Assembly (NCBI RefSeq): GCF_016595245.1 | Contig: NZ_JAENHM010000001.1 | Span: forward strand, 29,417 to 93,416 | Length of the DNA: 64,000 nucleotides | DNA from: Azospirillum endophyticum | Lineage (GTDB): Bacteria; Pseudomonadota; Alphaproteobacteria; Azospirillales; Azospirillaceae | Direction of reading: 5' to 3' | In this document: piece after piece, positions 28,795-37,419 of the stretch | Layout of the letters: each line of letters starts with the position of its first letter | Position numbering within the stretch: the stretch's first letter is position 1 | The notes under the pieces: generated by a model | Told to the model about the DNA's origin: nothing | Database searches by the model: none | Seen by the model: the letters and a program-made list of their open reading frames with translations, nothing else | Translations under genes and position numbers: made by a program

Positions 28795-29859
28795 GTGACG
28801 ACGGATGGCGATGATCGGCCTGCACCCCCGGCGGTCAAGACGCGCAAGCCGCGCTCCTCGCGCACCGGCCGCGCGACGATGGCGGACGTGGCGGAGCGGG
28901 TGGGCGTCAGCGCGATCACCGTATCGCGCGCCTTCAAGCGGCCGGAACTGGTGGTGCCGGAGCTTCGCCAGCGCATCCTCGACACCGCGCAGTCGATGGG
29001 CTACGTGCCGAACCAGGCGGCGAGCGCGCTCGCCTCGGCGCGGTCGATGACGGTGGCGGTGCTGATCCCGTCGATGACCAACATGGTCTTCGTCGAGACC
29101 CTGGCCGGCATCCACGACATGCTGCTGCCGCGCGGCTACCGCGCCCTCATCGGCGTCACCCACTATTCCCCGGAGGAGGAGGAGCGGCTGATCCGCACCT
29201 ACCTCCAGTTCCAGCCCGACGGCCTCCTGCTGACCGGCACCGACCACACCGCGGTCGCCCGCACCTATCTGTCGGCGCTCTCCAGCCCGACCGTCCACAT
29301 GATGGAGCTGCTGGACGACCCCGACAGCCTCAGCGTCGGCTGTTCGCAGGAGGAGGGCGGCCGGCTGATGACCACCCACCTGCTGGCGCGCGGCTACCGC
29401 CGCATCGGCTTCGTCGCCGTGCAGCTCGACCCCCGCACGCTCGCCCGCCTCGACGGCTACCGCCACGCGCTGGAGGAGGCCGGTCTCTACGACGAGACGC
29501 GAGTCTGGCGCCTGCCCGACCGGTCCTCGATCCAACTCGGTGCGGCGATGATCGACCGGCTGATGGCGGAGAACAGCGACTGCGACGCCGTCTTCTTCTG
29601 CAACGACGATCTGGCCCAGGGCGCGCTGTTCCAATGCCAGCGCCGGGGCATCCGCGTGCCCGGCCAACTCGCCATCGCCGGCTTCAACGACCTGCCGGCC
29701 TCGGCCTGGACCACGCCGACCCTGACCACCGTCGCCACCCCCCGCTACGCCATCGGCTGCAACGCCGCCGCCATGCTGCTCGACCTGATGGACGGCAAGG
29801 AGCCGCCGCAGCGGCGTCTCGACCTCGGCCTGACCTTCATCGCACGGGAGAGCACGTGA
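28795..29859 (+). CDS. LacI-family transcriptional regulator (gluconate regulator GntR type)
   Basis: Repressor of 354 residues. After a basic N-terminal tail of about 27 residues comes the helix-turn-helix with hinge (MADVAERVGVSAITVSRAFK, then VPNQAASALASARS). A periplasmic-binding-like sensor domain follows (VAVLIPSMTNMVFVETLAGI, FFCNDDLAQGALF, GFNDLPASAWTTP). The start is a GTG at 28795 after GGAAGGACACC; an ATG at 28879 begins exactly at the HTH and is an alternative. It diverges from gntK, with two operators in between, so it very likely controls gluconate uptake and its own gene. Confidence 0.88.
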   Translation: MTTDGDDRPAPPAVKTRKPRSSRTGRATMADVAERVGVSAITVSRAFKRPELVVPELRQRILDTAQSMGYVPNQAASALASARSMTVAVLIPSMTNMVFVETLAGIHDMLLPRGYRALIGVTHYSPEEEERLIRTYLQFQPDGLLLTGTDHTAVARTYLSALSSPTVHMMELLDDPDSLSVGCSQEEGGRLMTTHLLARGYRRIGFVAVQLDPRTLARLDGYRHALEEAGLYDETRVWRLPDRSSIQLGAAMIDRLMAENSDCDAVFFCNDDLAQGALFQCQRRGIRVPGQLAIAGFNDLPASAWTTPTLTTVATPRYAIGCNAAAMLLDLMDGKEPPQRRLDLGLTFIAREST

Positions 29860-29979
29860 GGAAGCACATCCTCTCCGCCCCGCCAATGATCCGGATCAAC
29901 CGCAGGGCGTAGGCGGCGGCATGGCAGCCGCGCAGGCTCGGCGTCACTGGCCGGCCGGGGCGGGCGTAGACTGCGGGAC

Positions 29980-31479
29980 ATGCTGACGCTTCGACATTTG
30001 GCGATCGACACCGTCCGGGAGAACGTCGCCTTCCTCAACCGCCGCTGCACCCGCTACCATGTCGAGGATTTCCTCGGCCTCGGCCGGGTGGAGGTGCGGA
30101 ACGACGGCCGCTCCCTGCTGGCCGTGCTGAACGTCGTCGACGACCCCGCCATCGTCGGCCCCGACGAGATCGGCCTGTCCGACCCCGCCTTCGGCCAGCT
30201 CGGCCTGGCGGCGGGCTCCGCCGTCCAGCTCGTCCCCCCGACCCCGCCGGAGAGCTTCGAGCTGGTGCGCGCCAAGGTCGGCGGCGCCGCCCTGACCGAC
30301 GACCAGCTTGCCGCCATCATCCGCGACATCACCGACCAGCGCTATTCCAAGATCGAGATCGCCGCCTTCCTGATCGCCTGCGCCAGCTTCATGACGACGG
30401 CGGAGGTGCTGGGCCTGACCCGCGCCATGATCGCCGCCGGCACCCGGCTGGATTGGGGCGGCCCCGGCGGGATCGCCGGCACCATCGCCGACAAGCACTG
30501 CATCGGCGGCATTCCCGGCAACCGCACCTCGATGATCGTGGTGCCGATCGTCGCCGCCCACGGCCTGCCGATCCCCAAAACCTCGTCGCGCGCCATCACG
30601 TCCCCGGCCGGCACCGCCGACACCATGGAGGTGCTGGCGAATGTCGACCTGCCGGTGGAGCGCATGCAGGCTTTGGTGCGCGAGGCCGGGGGCTGCCTGG
30701 TCTGGGGTGGCCATGTCCGGCTGTCGCCGGCCGACGACATCCTGATCTCCATCGAACGGCCGCTCGCCATCGACACCCGCGAACAGCTGGTCGCCTCCAT
30801 CCTGTCGAAGAAGGCGGCGGCCGGCTCGACCCATCTGCTGATCGACATCCCCGTCGGCCCCAGCGCCAAGATCCGCAGCGCCGGCGAGGCGGTGCGGCTG
30901 CGCAAGCTGTTCGAGCATGTCGGCGACCGGCTCGGCCTGACGCTGGAGGTGGCGATCACCGACGGCTCGCAGCCGGTCGGACGCGGCATCGGCCCGGTGC
31001 TGGAGGCGCGCGACGTGATGGCGGTGCTGCGCAACGACCCGGCATCCCCCGCCGACCTGACGGAGCGCGCCCTGCTGCTGGCCGGCCGCATCCTGGAATT
31101 CGACCCCGCCGTCCGCGGCGGCTCCGGCAACCGCCGGGCGCGCGAGCTTCTGGAGTCGGGTGCCGCCCTGGCGTCCATGGAACGGATCATCGGCCTGCAG
31201 GGCCCGCCGCCCGCCGTCGCGACGCTGGGGTCGCTGGTCGCGGAGGTCGCGTCCCCCGCCGACGGGATCGTGTCGTCGCTCGACTGCTACCGCCTCGCCC
31301 GCATCGCGCGGCTGGCCGGCGCGCCCACCGACAAGGGCGCCGGCATCGACCTGCTGCGCAAGGTCGGCGAGCGCGTGCGCCGGGGCGAGCCGCTCTACCG
31401 CATCCACGCCGGCACCAACGCCGACTTCACCTTCGCCCAGGCCCATGCCGCGGATAACAGCGGGGTGGTGGTGGGATGA
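29980..31479 (+). CDS. AMP phosphorylase / thymidine phosphorylase family protein
   Basis: Nucleoside or nucleotide phosphorylase of 499 residues. It belongs to the longer DeoA-like group, which has an extra N-terminal domain of about 90 residues and resembles archaeal AMP phosphorylase. Motifs are [37 protein letters not shown] with [13 protein letters not shown], and [20 protein letters not shown]. In archaea such enzymes release ribose 1,5-bisphosphate from AMP; bacterial members are less studied. A beta-CASP nuclease gene follows after a repeat, so a role in nucleotide salvage from RNA decay is possible but inferred. Confidence 0.8.
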   Translation: MLTLRHLAIDTVRENVAFLNRRCTRYHVEDFLGLGRVEVRNDGRSLLAVLNVVDDPAIVGPDEIGLSDPAFGQLGLAAGSAVQLVPPTPPESFELVRAKVGGAALTDDQLAAIIRDITDQRYSKIEIAAFLIACASFMTTAEVLGLTRAMIAAGTRLDWGGPGGIAGTIADKHCIGGIPGNRTSMIVVPIVAAHGLPIPKTSSRAITSPAGTADTMEVLANVDLPVERMQALVREAGGCLVWGGHVRLSPADDILISIERPLAIDTREQLVASILSKKAAAGSTHLLIDIPVGPSAKIRSAGEAVRLRKLFEHVGDRLGLTLEVAITDGSQPVGRGIGPVLEARDVMAVLRNDPASPADLTERALLLAGRILEFDPAVRGGSGNRRARELLESGAALASMERIIGLQGPPPAVATLGSLVAEVASPADGIVSSLDCYRLARIARLAGAPTDKGAGIDLLRKVGERVRRGEPLYRIHAGTNADFTFAQAHAADNSGVVVG

Positions 31480-31480
31480 G

Positions 31481-31510
31481 GTGAGGTGAGGTGAGGTGAG
31501 GTGAGGTGAG
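31481..31510. repeat. Simple sequence repeat, six copies of GTGAG
   Basis: Six perfect copies of the pentamer GTGAG begin two bases after the stop of the phosphorylase gene; a degenerate seventh copy (ATGAG) overlaps the stop. It lies between two genes of one strand. Copy number could vary by slippage, changing only the spacer length. Confidence 0.9.
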
Positions 31511-31522
31511 CAGGAACCAATC

Positions 31523-31690
31523 TCCTTCTCCCCCTGCTCACGCGCAAACTTCGTTTGCGCTGACGCGACAGGCGGATCGAAGATCCGCCGAATGCGGGGA
31601 GAAGGTCGGGATGAGGGGGTTCGGCGCAGCCGAAGAGATCCACGAAGCGGTTCCCCCTCACCCTAACCCTCTCCCCGGGGGGAGAGGGGA
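31523..31690. repeat. GC-rich palindromic repeat before the beta-CASP gene
   Basis: Variant with inner palindromes CGCAAACTTCGTTTGCG and GGCGGATCGAAGATCCGCC in the first half, and the standard second half CCCCCTCACCCTAACCCTCT plus CCCCGGGGGGAGAGGGGA. The inner palindromes recur in reverse order in the element at 34342, so they appear to be exchangeable modules of the family. Confidence 0.85.
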
Positions 31691-31724
31691 TAGTCCCGGA
31701 GAGGAAAAACAAGGAGCTGACCCC

Positions 31725-33338
31725 ATGTCCCTGTCGCTGACCTTCCACGGCGCCGCCGGAACGGTGACCGGCTCCTGCTTCCGCCTGTCCACGCCGTCGG
31801 GCGACGTGCTGATCGATTGCGGCATGTTCCAGGGCACCAAGACGATCCGGGAGTTGAACTACCGCCCCTTCCCCTTCGACCCGTCCTCGATCGCGGCGGT
31901 CCTGCTGACCCACGCCCACATCGACCATTCCGGCCTGCTGCCCAAGCTGACCCGGCTGGGCTTCCGCGGCCGGATCTACGCCACCGGCGGCACGGTCGAT
32001 CTGCTGGAATACATGCTGCCCGACAGCGGCTACATCCAGGAGGGCGAGGTGGAGCGCCTCAACCGGCGCAACCGCCAGCGCGGCCGGGCCGCCGTCCAGC
32101 CGATCTACACCCAGGACGACGCCATCCGCAGCCTGCGCCGGCTTCGCCGCGTCGAGTACGACCGTTGGACCGACATCCTGCCGGGCCTGCGTGCCCGTTT
32201 CTGGCAGGCCGGCCACATCCTGGGCTCCGCGTCCGTCGAGATCGAAGCCATCGATGGCCTCGGGGGTGGCACCGCCGAGCCCACCCGCCTGCTGCTCTCC
32301 GGCGACCTCGGCCCCGGCGGCAAGAGCTTCCACGCCGACGCCGACGGGCCGGAACGGCCGGACTGGATGGTGCTGGAGACCACCTACGGCGACCGCGACC
32401 GCACCGACCTGGACGAAGCCGGGCGGCAGGCGGTGCTGCGGGCGGAGGTGTCGTCGGCGCTGGCGGCCGGCGGCGTCCTGCTGATCCCGGTCTTCGCGGT
32501 GGAACGCACGCAGGAACTGCTCTACGACCTCGACCGCCTGTTCGACGGCGGCCAGCTTCCCGCGGTGGACGTCTTCCTCGACTCGCCGCTGGCCGACGCG
32601 GTGACCGGCGTCTTCCGCCGCCATCTCGACGATCTGGAAACCCACGGCGATCCCTTCACCCGCGCCAACTTCCACCATGTCCGCGGCGTGCCGGAAAGCC
32701 AGCGGCTGAACGGGATTTCCGGCGGCGCCATCATCATGGCGGCGAGCGGCATGTGCGACGCCGGCCGGATCCGCCATCACCTGAAGAACCGCCTGTGGCG
32801 CCCGCAGGACACCGTGCTGCTGGTCGGCTACCAGGCCCCCGGCACGTTCGGCCGCCTGCTGCAGGAGGGAGCATCCCGCGTCCGCATCCATGGCGAGGAG
32901 ATCGCCGTCAAAGCGCGGCTGCGCTCCATCGACGTCTATTCCGGCCATGCCGACCGCTCCGCCCTGCTCGACTGGGTGGATGCCCGCCACGGTGTCGGCC
33001 ACGGCCTGTTCCTGGTCCATGGCGAGGAGGCCGCCCGGGCCTCCATCCGCCGAGCCCTGCTCGACAAGGGCTGGGCGCCGGACCGCATCGCCCTTCCGGC
33101 GCTGGACGACCGCGTCGACCTCGCCGCCCCGTGCCCGTTGGTACCGGCCGCCCCTCACCCCCGCCTCGCCCCCGCCGACCTCGCCGGCCGCGACTGGCAC
33201 AACCATTATGCCGAAGCGCTGCTGGCGCTGCGCCGGACGCTGGACACCGCCCCCGACGACGCCGCGCGCGAGCGCATCCTGGCCGGCGTGATGGGCGCGC
33301 TCGACACCGACACCGCGGCGAACGGAGCGAAGCCATGA
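31725..33338 (+). CDS. Metallo-beta-lactamase fold RNA nuclease (beta-CASP family)
   Basis: Predicted RNA-processing exo/endonuclease of 537 residues. Zinc ligands are in LTHAHIDHSG (residues 61-70), QAGHILGSASVEI and LLSGDLG. The beta-CASP part has VFAVERTQELLYDL, MAASGMCDAGRIRHHL and the final DVYSGHADRSALLDW. AAGGAG lies nine bases before the ATG at 31725. An extra C-terminal region of about 80 residues follows the core. The stop overlaps the start of the next gene (ATGA). Confidence 0.88.
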   Translation: MSLSLTFHGAAGTVTGSCFRLSTPSGDVLIDCGMFQGTKTIRELNYRPFPFDPSSIAAVLLTHAHIDHSGLLPKLTRLGFRGRIYATGGTVDLLEYMLPDSGYIQEGEVERLNRRNRQRGRAAVQPIYTQDDAIRSLRRLRRVEYDRWTDILPGLRARFWQAGHILGSASVEIEAIDGLGGGTAEPTRLLLSGDLGPGGKSFHADADGPERPDWMVLETTYGDRDRTDLDEAGRQAVLRAEVSSALAAGGVLLIPVFAVERTQELLYDLDRLFDGGQLPAVDVFLDSPLADAVTGVFRRHLDDLETHGDPFTRANFHHVRGVPESQRLNGISGGAIIMAASGMCDAGRIRHHLKNRLWRPQDTVLLVGYQAPGTFGRLLQEGASRVRIHGEEIAVKARLRSIDVYSGHADRSALLDWVDARHGVGHGLFLVHGEEAARASIRRALLDKGWAPDRIALPALDDRVDLAAPCPLVPAAPHPRLAPADLAGRDWHNHYAEALLALRRTLDTAPDDAARERILAGVMGALDTDTAANGAKP

Positions 33339-34564
33339 CCCTCAAGCGCCTTCTCGCCGCCGTGGTCCTGCTGGCGCTGCTCGGCGCCGGGGCCGCCTAT
33401 GGCTGGCGAACGATGCAGGGCAGCCGGCTGCCGGCCGGCTTCGCCGCCGGCAACGGCCGGATCGAGGCGAACGAGATCGACGTCGCCACCAAATACGCCG
33501 CCCGCGTCCTGACCATCCCGGTCGAGGAAGGCGATCTGGTGGAAGCCGGCGCCGTCATCGCCACGCTCGACACCCGCGACCTCGAAGCGCAGCTCCGCTC
33601 CGCCGAGGCCCAGCTGCGCCAGTCCCGCCGCGCCCGCGAGGAAGCGAACGCGCTGGTCGCCCAGCGCCTCAGCGAGGCCGATTTCGCCGCCAAGGAGCTG
33701 GAGCGGGCGCTGATCCTGTTCGGCAAGGGCCATGTCGCCGAACAGCGCGTCGATCAGGCCCGCAACAGCCGCCGCACCGCCGACGCCGCGCTGGAGGCCG
33801 CCAAGAGCCACCTCGCCAGCGCCGACGAGGCGATCGCCGCCGTCGCCGGCGACGTCGACCGGCTGACCACGCTGGTCGCCGACGGCGTGCTGAAGGCGCC
33901 GCGCAAGTCGCGCGTGCTCTACCGCCTGTCCGAACCGGGCGAGGTGCTGGCCGCCGGCGGCAAGGCGGCGACGCTGCTCGACCTGTCCAACGTGTACATG
34001 ACCTTCTTCCTGCCGACCGACACGGCGGGAAATCTGGCACTCGGCGCCGAGGCGCGCATCCTGCTGGATGCGGTTCCCGACACCGCGATCCCTGCTGCCG
34101 TGACCTTCGTCGCCCCGCGCGCCCAGTTCACGCCCAAGCAGGTGGAGACCAAGTCGGAACGCGACCGCATGATGTTCCGCGTCAAGGCCCGCGTCCCGGA
34201 AGCGCTGGTCACCCGCTACATCGAGCGGGTGAAGACCGGCCTGACCGGCATGGCCTATGTGAAGCTCGACGACAAGGCGGCTTGGCCCGACTGGCTGGAA
34301 TCGAAACTGACTCGGGAAGCGACCTCTTCCCCCCAGAATTCTCCCTCTCCCCCCCGGGGAGAGGGTCGGGGTGAGGGGGACGCACAGCGTGACTTCGCCG
34401 GGAACCAGCCACCCTCCGCCATTAAATCCAGCCCACGCGCCCCCCTCACCCTAACCCTCTCCCCGCTTTCGGCGGACCTTTGGTCCGCCTGTCGCGTCAG
34501 CGCAAACTTCGTTTGCGCGAGAGCGGGGGGGAGAGGGGATATACCCCAGGGCGAAAGATCATGA
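33335..34564 (+). CDS. yhiI: HlyD/YhiI-family membrane fusion protein with repeat-derived C-terminus
   Basis: Periplasmic adaptor of an ABC exporter, 409 residues. It has one N-terminal membrane anchor (RLLAAVVLLALLGAGAAYG), a biotinyl-lipoyl-like strand (GNGRIEANEIDVATKYAARV), a long coiled-coil hairpin at about 90-185 and a barrel domain (LLDLSNVYMTFFLPTDTAG). The family part ends near WPDWLESKL. The last 75 or so residues are a translation of the palindromic repeat at 34342-34539, and the stop overlaps the rbbA start (ATGA at 34561). The order yhiI-rbbA-yhhJ is that of Escherichia coli. Confidence 0.88.
   Translation: MTLKRLLAAVVLLALLGAGAAYGWRTMQGSRLPAGFAAGNGRIEANEIDVATKYAARVLTIPVEEGDLVEAGAVIATLDTRDLEAQLRSAEAQLRQSRRAREEANALVAQRLSEADFAAKELERALILFGKGHVAEQRVDQARNSRRTADAALEAAKSHLASADEAIAAVAGDVDRLTTLVADGVLKAPRKSRVLYRLSEPGEVLAAGGKAATLLDLSNVYMTFFLPTDTAGNLALGAEARILLDAVPDTAIPAAVTFVAPRAQFTPKQVETKSERDRMMFRVKARVPEALVTRYIERVKTGLTGMAYVKLDDKAAWPDWLESKLTREATSSPQNSPSPPRGEGRGEGDAQRDFAGNQPPSAIKSSPRAPLTLTLSPLSADLWSACRVSANFVCARAGGRGDIPQGERS
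34342..34539. repeat. GC-rich palindromic repeat translated as the C-terminus of the fusion protein
   Basis: First half CCCTCTCCCCCCCGGGGAGA plus GGTCGGGGTGAGGGGGA, second half CCCCCTCACCCTAACCCTCT plus a variant end with inner palindromes GGCGGACCTTTGGTCCGCC and CGCAAACTTCGTTTGCG. Its first 50 or so bases are identical to the element inside rbbA at 36118. It is read in frame with no stop. Confidence 0.9.
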
Positions 34565-37416
34565 CTCCCGCCCCAGCCGTCTCGCTGTCCGGCGTACGGC
34601 ACCGCTACGGCCGGACGGTGGCGCTGGAGGACGCTTCCCTCGACATCCCCGCCGGCGCCAGCGTCGCGATCATCGGCCCGGACGGCATCGGCAAATCGAC
34701 CCTGCTCGGGCTGATTTCCACGGCGAAAAAGGTCCAGCAGGGCAGCGTCCGCGTGCTCGGCACCGACCTCGCCGACCGCCGTGGCCGCGCGGCGCTCCAG
34801 CCGCGCATCGCCTACATGCCGCAGGGGCTCGGCCGCAACCTCTACGCCGACCTCAGCGTCGCCGAGAATCTCCAGTTCTTCGGCCGCCTCTTCGGCCTCG
34901 ACGCCGCGGAGCGCCGGCGCCGCATCGCCGACCTGCTGGAGTCCACCGGCCTCGCCCCCTTCCCCGACCGCCCGGCCGGCAAGCTGTCGGGCGGCATGAA
35001 GCAGAAGCTCGGCCTCTGCTGCGCCCTGCTGCACGACCCCGACCTGCTGATCCTCGACGAGCCGACGACCGGCGTCGATCCGCTCTCCCGCCGCCAGTTC
35101 TGGGAGCTGATCGCCCGCATCCGCGCCGGCCGCCCCGGCATGACGGTGCTGGTCGCCACCTCCTACATGGACGAGGCGGAGCGTTTCGACCGGGTCGTGA
35201 TGATGAACGCCGGCCGCCTGCTCGCCCACGACACTCCCGCCGCCCTGAAGGCGCGCACCGGCACCGCCGAACTGGAGGAAGCCTTCGTCGCCCTGCTGCC
35301 GGAGGAGGTCCGGCGCGGCCACGAGCGCCTCGTCGTCCCGCCCCGCCCGCCCGAGCCCGCCGATGCCGAACCGGCCATCGAGGCGGTCGGCCTGACCCGC
35401 CGCTTCGGCGACTTCACCGCGGTGTCGGACATCAGCTTCCGCATCGGCCGCGGCGAGATCTTCGGCTTCCTCGGCTCCAACGGCTGCGGCAAGACCACCA
35501 CCATGAAGATGCTGACCGGCCTGCTGCCCGCCAGCGCCGGCGAGGCGAGGCTGTTCGGCCGGCCGGTGGATGCCGGCGACATGGAGAGCCGCCGCCGCGT
35601 CGGCTACATGGCCCAGGCCTTCTCGCTCTATGGCGAGCTGACGGTGCGCCAGAACCTCGACCTGCACGCCCGCCTGTTCGACCTCGATGGCGCCGACGCC
35701 CGGCTGGCGGCGCTGGTCGAGCGCTTCGGCCTGCCGCCCTATCTCGACGCCGTGGCCGACCGGCTGCCGCTGGGGGTGCGGCAGCGGCTGTCGCTGGCCG
35801 TCGCCATCCTGCACGGTCCGGAGCTGCTGATCCTCGACGAGCCGACCTCCGGCGTCGATCCGGTGGCGCGCGACCAGTTCTGGCGCGACCTGATCGCCCT
35901 GTCGCGCGACCAGGGGGTGACGATCTTCGTCTCGACCCATTTCATGAACGAGGCGGCGCGCTGCGACCGGGTGGCCTTCATGAATGCCGGCCGCGTCATC
36001 GCCGCCGGCCCGCCCGACGAGCTGCGCCGCCAGCAGCAGGCCGACAGCCTGGACGACGCCTTCATCGGGTTCATGCGGCAAGCTGAGGAGAATGCTCAAC
36101 TCGACACCCCGCCCACTCCCCCTCTCCCCCCCGGGGAGAGGGTCGGGGTGAGGGGGACGCACAGCGTGACTGTCCCGAAAATCCTCGCTTCGGAACCCCC
36201 TCACCCTAACCCTCTCCCCGCCTCTCGGCGAAGCTTCGCTTCGCCTGCCGGCAACACAAGCGGAGCTTGTGTTGGGGGGGAGAGGGGACCCTTCGTCTCC
36301 ACCCGCCGCCTGCTGGCCTACGCCTGGCGCGAAACCCTCGAACTCCGCCGCGATCCCGTCCGCCTGACCGTCGCCCTGCTCGGCACCGTCCTGCTCATGC
36401 TGGTCTTCGGCTTCGGCATCACCATGGACGTGGAAAATCTGACCTTCGCCGTGCTCGACCACGACCGCTCCCCCGAGAGCCGCGCCTATGTCGAGCAGTT
36501 CGACGGCTCGCGCAGCTTCCGCGCCACCCCGCCGGCGATCGACGCCCGCGATCTCGCTCTGCGCCTGCAACGCGGCGAGGCGGCGCTGACCATCGAGATC
36601 CCCGAAGGGTTCGGCCGCGATCTCCGCCGCGGCAGACCCCCGGAGGTGGCGGTGCGCATCGACGGCGCCATGCCCTTCCGGGCGGAGACGATCCAGGGCT
36701 ATGTCGCCGGCCTGCACCAGCGCTTCATCGAGGATGCCGCCACGGCGTCCGGCGTCGCCCTGCCCGCCCCGGCCGCCACCCTGGAGATGCGTTACCGGTA
36801 CAACCAGGCCTTCCGCAGCCTCGACGCCATGGTGCCCAGCGACATCGGCCTGCTGCTGGTCTTCATCCCCGCCATCCTCGCAGCACTCGGCGTGGTGCGG
36901 GAAAAGGAACTCGGCTCGATCACCAACCTCTACGTCACCCCGGTGACGCGGCTGGAATTCCTGCTGGGCAAGCAGCTGCCCTACATCGCGCTCGCCGCCT
37001 TCAACCTGCTGCTGATGGTGGCGATGGCGGTCACGCTGTTCGGGGTGCCCGTGAAGGGCAGCCTGATCGGGCTTCTGCTCGGCGGGCTGGTCTATGTGGT
37101 GGCGACCACGGCCCTGGGGCTGCTGATCTCCGTCTTCACCGCGACCCAGACGGCGGCGGTGTTCGGCACCGCCATCGTCACCATGCTGCCGGCCACGCAG
37201 TTCTCCGGCATGCTGCAGCCGGTGGCGACGCTGGAAGGCGGGGCTTGGCTGTTCGGCACGCTGTTTCCCACCACCCATTTCCTCAAAGTGTCGGTCGGCG
37301 CCTTCACCAAGGGGCTGGCCTTTCCGGAGCTTCTTCCCTTCATCCTGGCGACCGCCGCCTTCATCCCCGTCTTCCTGGCGCTCGGCGTCGCCTTCCTGCC
37401 GAAACAGGAGCGCTGA
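34561..37416 (+). CDS. rbbA: RbbA-type ABC protein (two ATPase domains plus ABC-2 permease) with repeat insertion
   Basis: Single chain of 951 residues. ATPase 1 has Walker A GPDGIGKST, signature LSGGMKQKLGLCCAL and LILDEPTTGVDP. ATPase 2 has GSNGCGKTT, LPLGVRQRLSLAVAI and LILDEPTSGVDP. The ABC-2 permease domain starts near residue 580 (LLAYAWRETLELRRDPVR) and has six helices. This is the RbbA/YhiH layout, linked in E. coli to ribosomes and export. Residues about 519-578, in the linker before the permease, are encoded by a palindromic repeat, which explains why the protein is longer than the roughly 910 residues usual for the family. Its start overlaps the preceding stop. Confidence 0.92.
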   Translation: MTPAPAVSLSGVRHRYGRTVALEDASLDIPAGASVAIIGPDGIGKSTLLGLISTAKKVQQGSVRVLGTDLADRRGRAALQPRIAYMPQGLGRNLYADLSVAENLQFFGRLFGLDAAERRRRIADLLESTGLAPFPDRPAGKLSGGMKQKLGLCCALLHDPDLLILDEPTTGVDPLSRRQFWELIARIRAGRPGMTVLVATSYMDEAERFDRVVMMNAGRLLAHDTPAALKARTGTAELEEAFVALLPEEVRRGHERLVVPPRPPEPADAEPAIEAVGLTRRFGDFTAVSDISFRIGRGEIFGFLGSNGCGKTTTMKMLTGLLPASAGEARLFGRPVDAGDMESRRRVGYMAQAFSLYGELTVRQNLDLHARLFDLDGADARLAALVERFGLPPYLDAVADRLPLGVRQRLSLAVAILHGPELLILDEPTSGVDPVARDQFWRDLIALSRDQGVTIFVSTHFMNEAARCDRVAFMNAGRVIAAGPPDELRRQQQADSLDDAFIGFMRQAEENAQLDTPPTPPLPPGERVGVRGTHSVTVPKILASEPPHPNPLPASRRSFASPAGNTSGACVGGERGPFVSTRRLLAYAWRETLELRRDPVRLTVALLGTVLLMLVFGFGITMDVENLTFAVLDHDRSPESRAYVEQFDGSRSFRATPPAIDARDLALRLQRGEAALTIEIPEGFGRDLRRGRPPEVAVRIDGAMPFRAETIQGYVAGLHQRFIEDAATASGVALPAPAATLEMRYRYNQAFRSLDAMVPSDIGLLLVFIPAILAALGVVREKELGSITNLYVTPVTRLEFLLGKQLPYIALAAFNLLLMVAMAVTLFGVPVKGSLIGLLLGGLVYVVATTALGLLISVFTATQTAAVFGTAIVTMLPATQFSGMLQPVATLEGGAWLFGTLFPTTHFLKVSVGAFTKGLAFPELLPFILATAAFIPVFLALGVAFLPKQER
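36118..36288. repeat. GC-rich palindromic repeat inside the rbbA reading frame
   Basis: First half CCCTCTCCCCCCCGGGGAGA plus GGTCGGGGTGAGGGGGA, second half CCCCCTCACCCTAACCCTCT plus CCCC, ending GGGGGGGGAGAGGGGA. Modules between are CGAAGCTTCGCTTCG and ACACAAGCGGAGCTTGTGT. The frame stays open across it, adding about 57 residues between the second ATPase and the membrane domain. Confidence 0.92.
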
Positions 37417-37419
37417 GCC

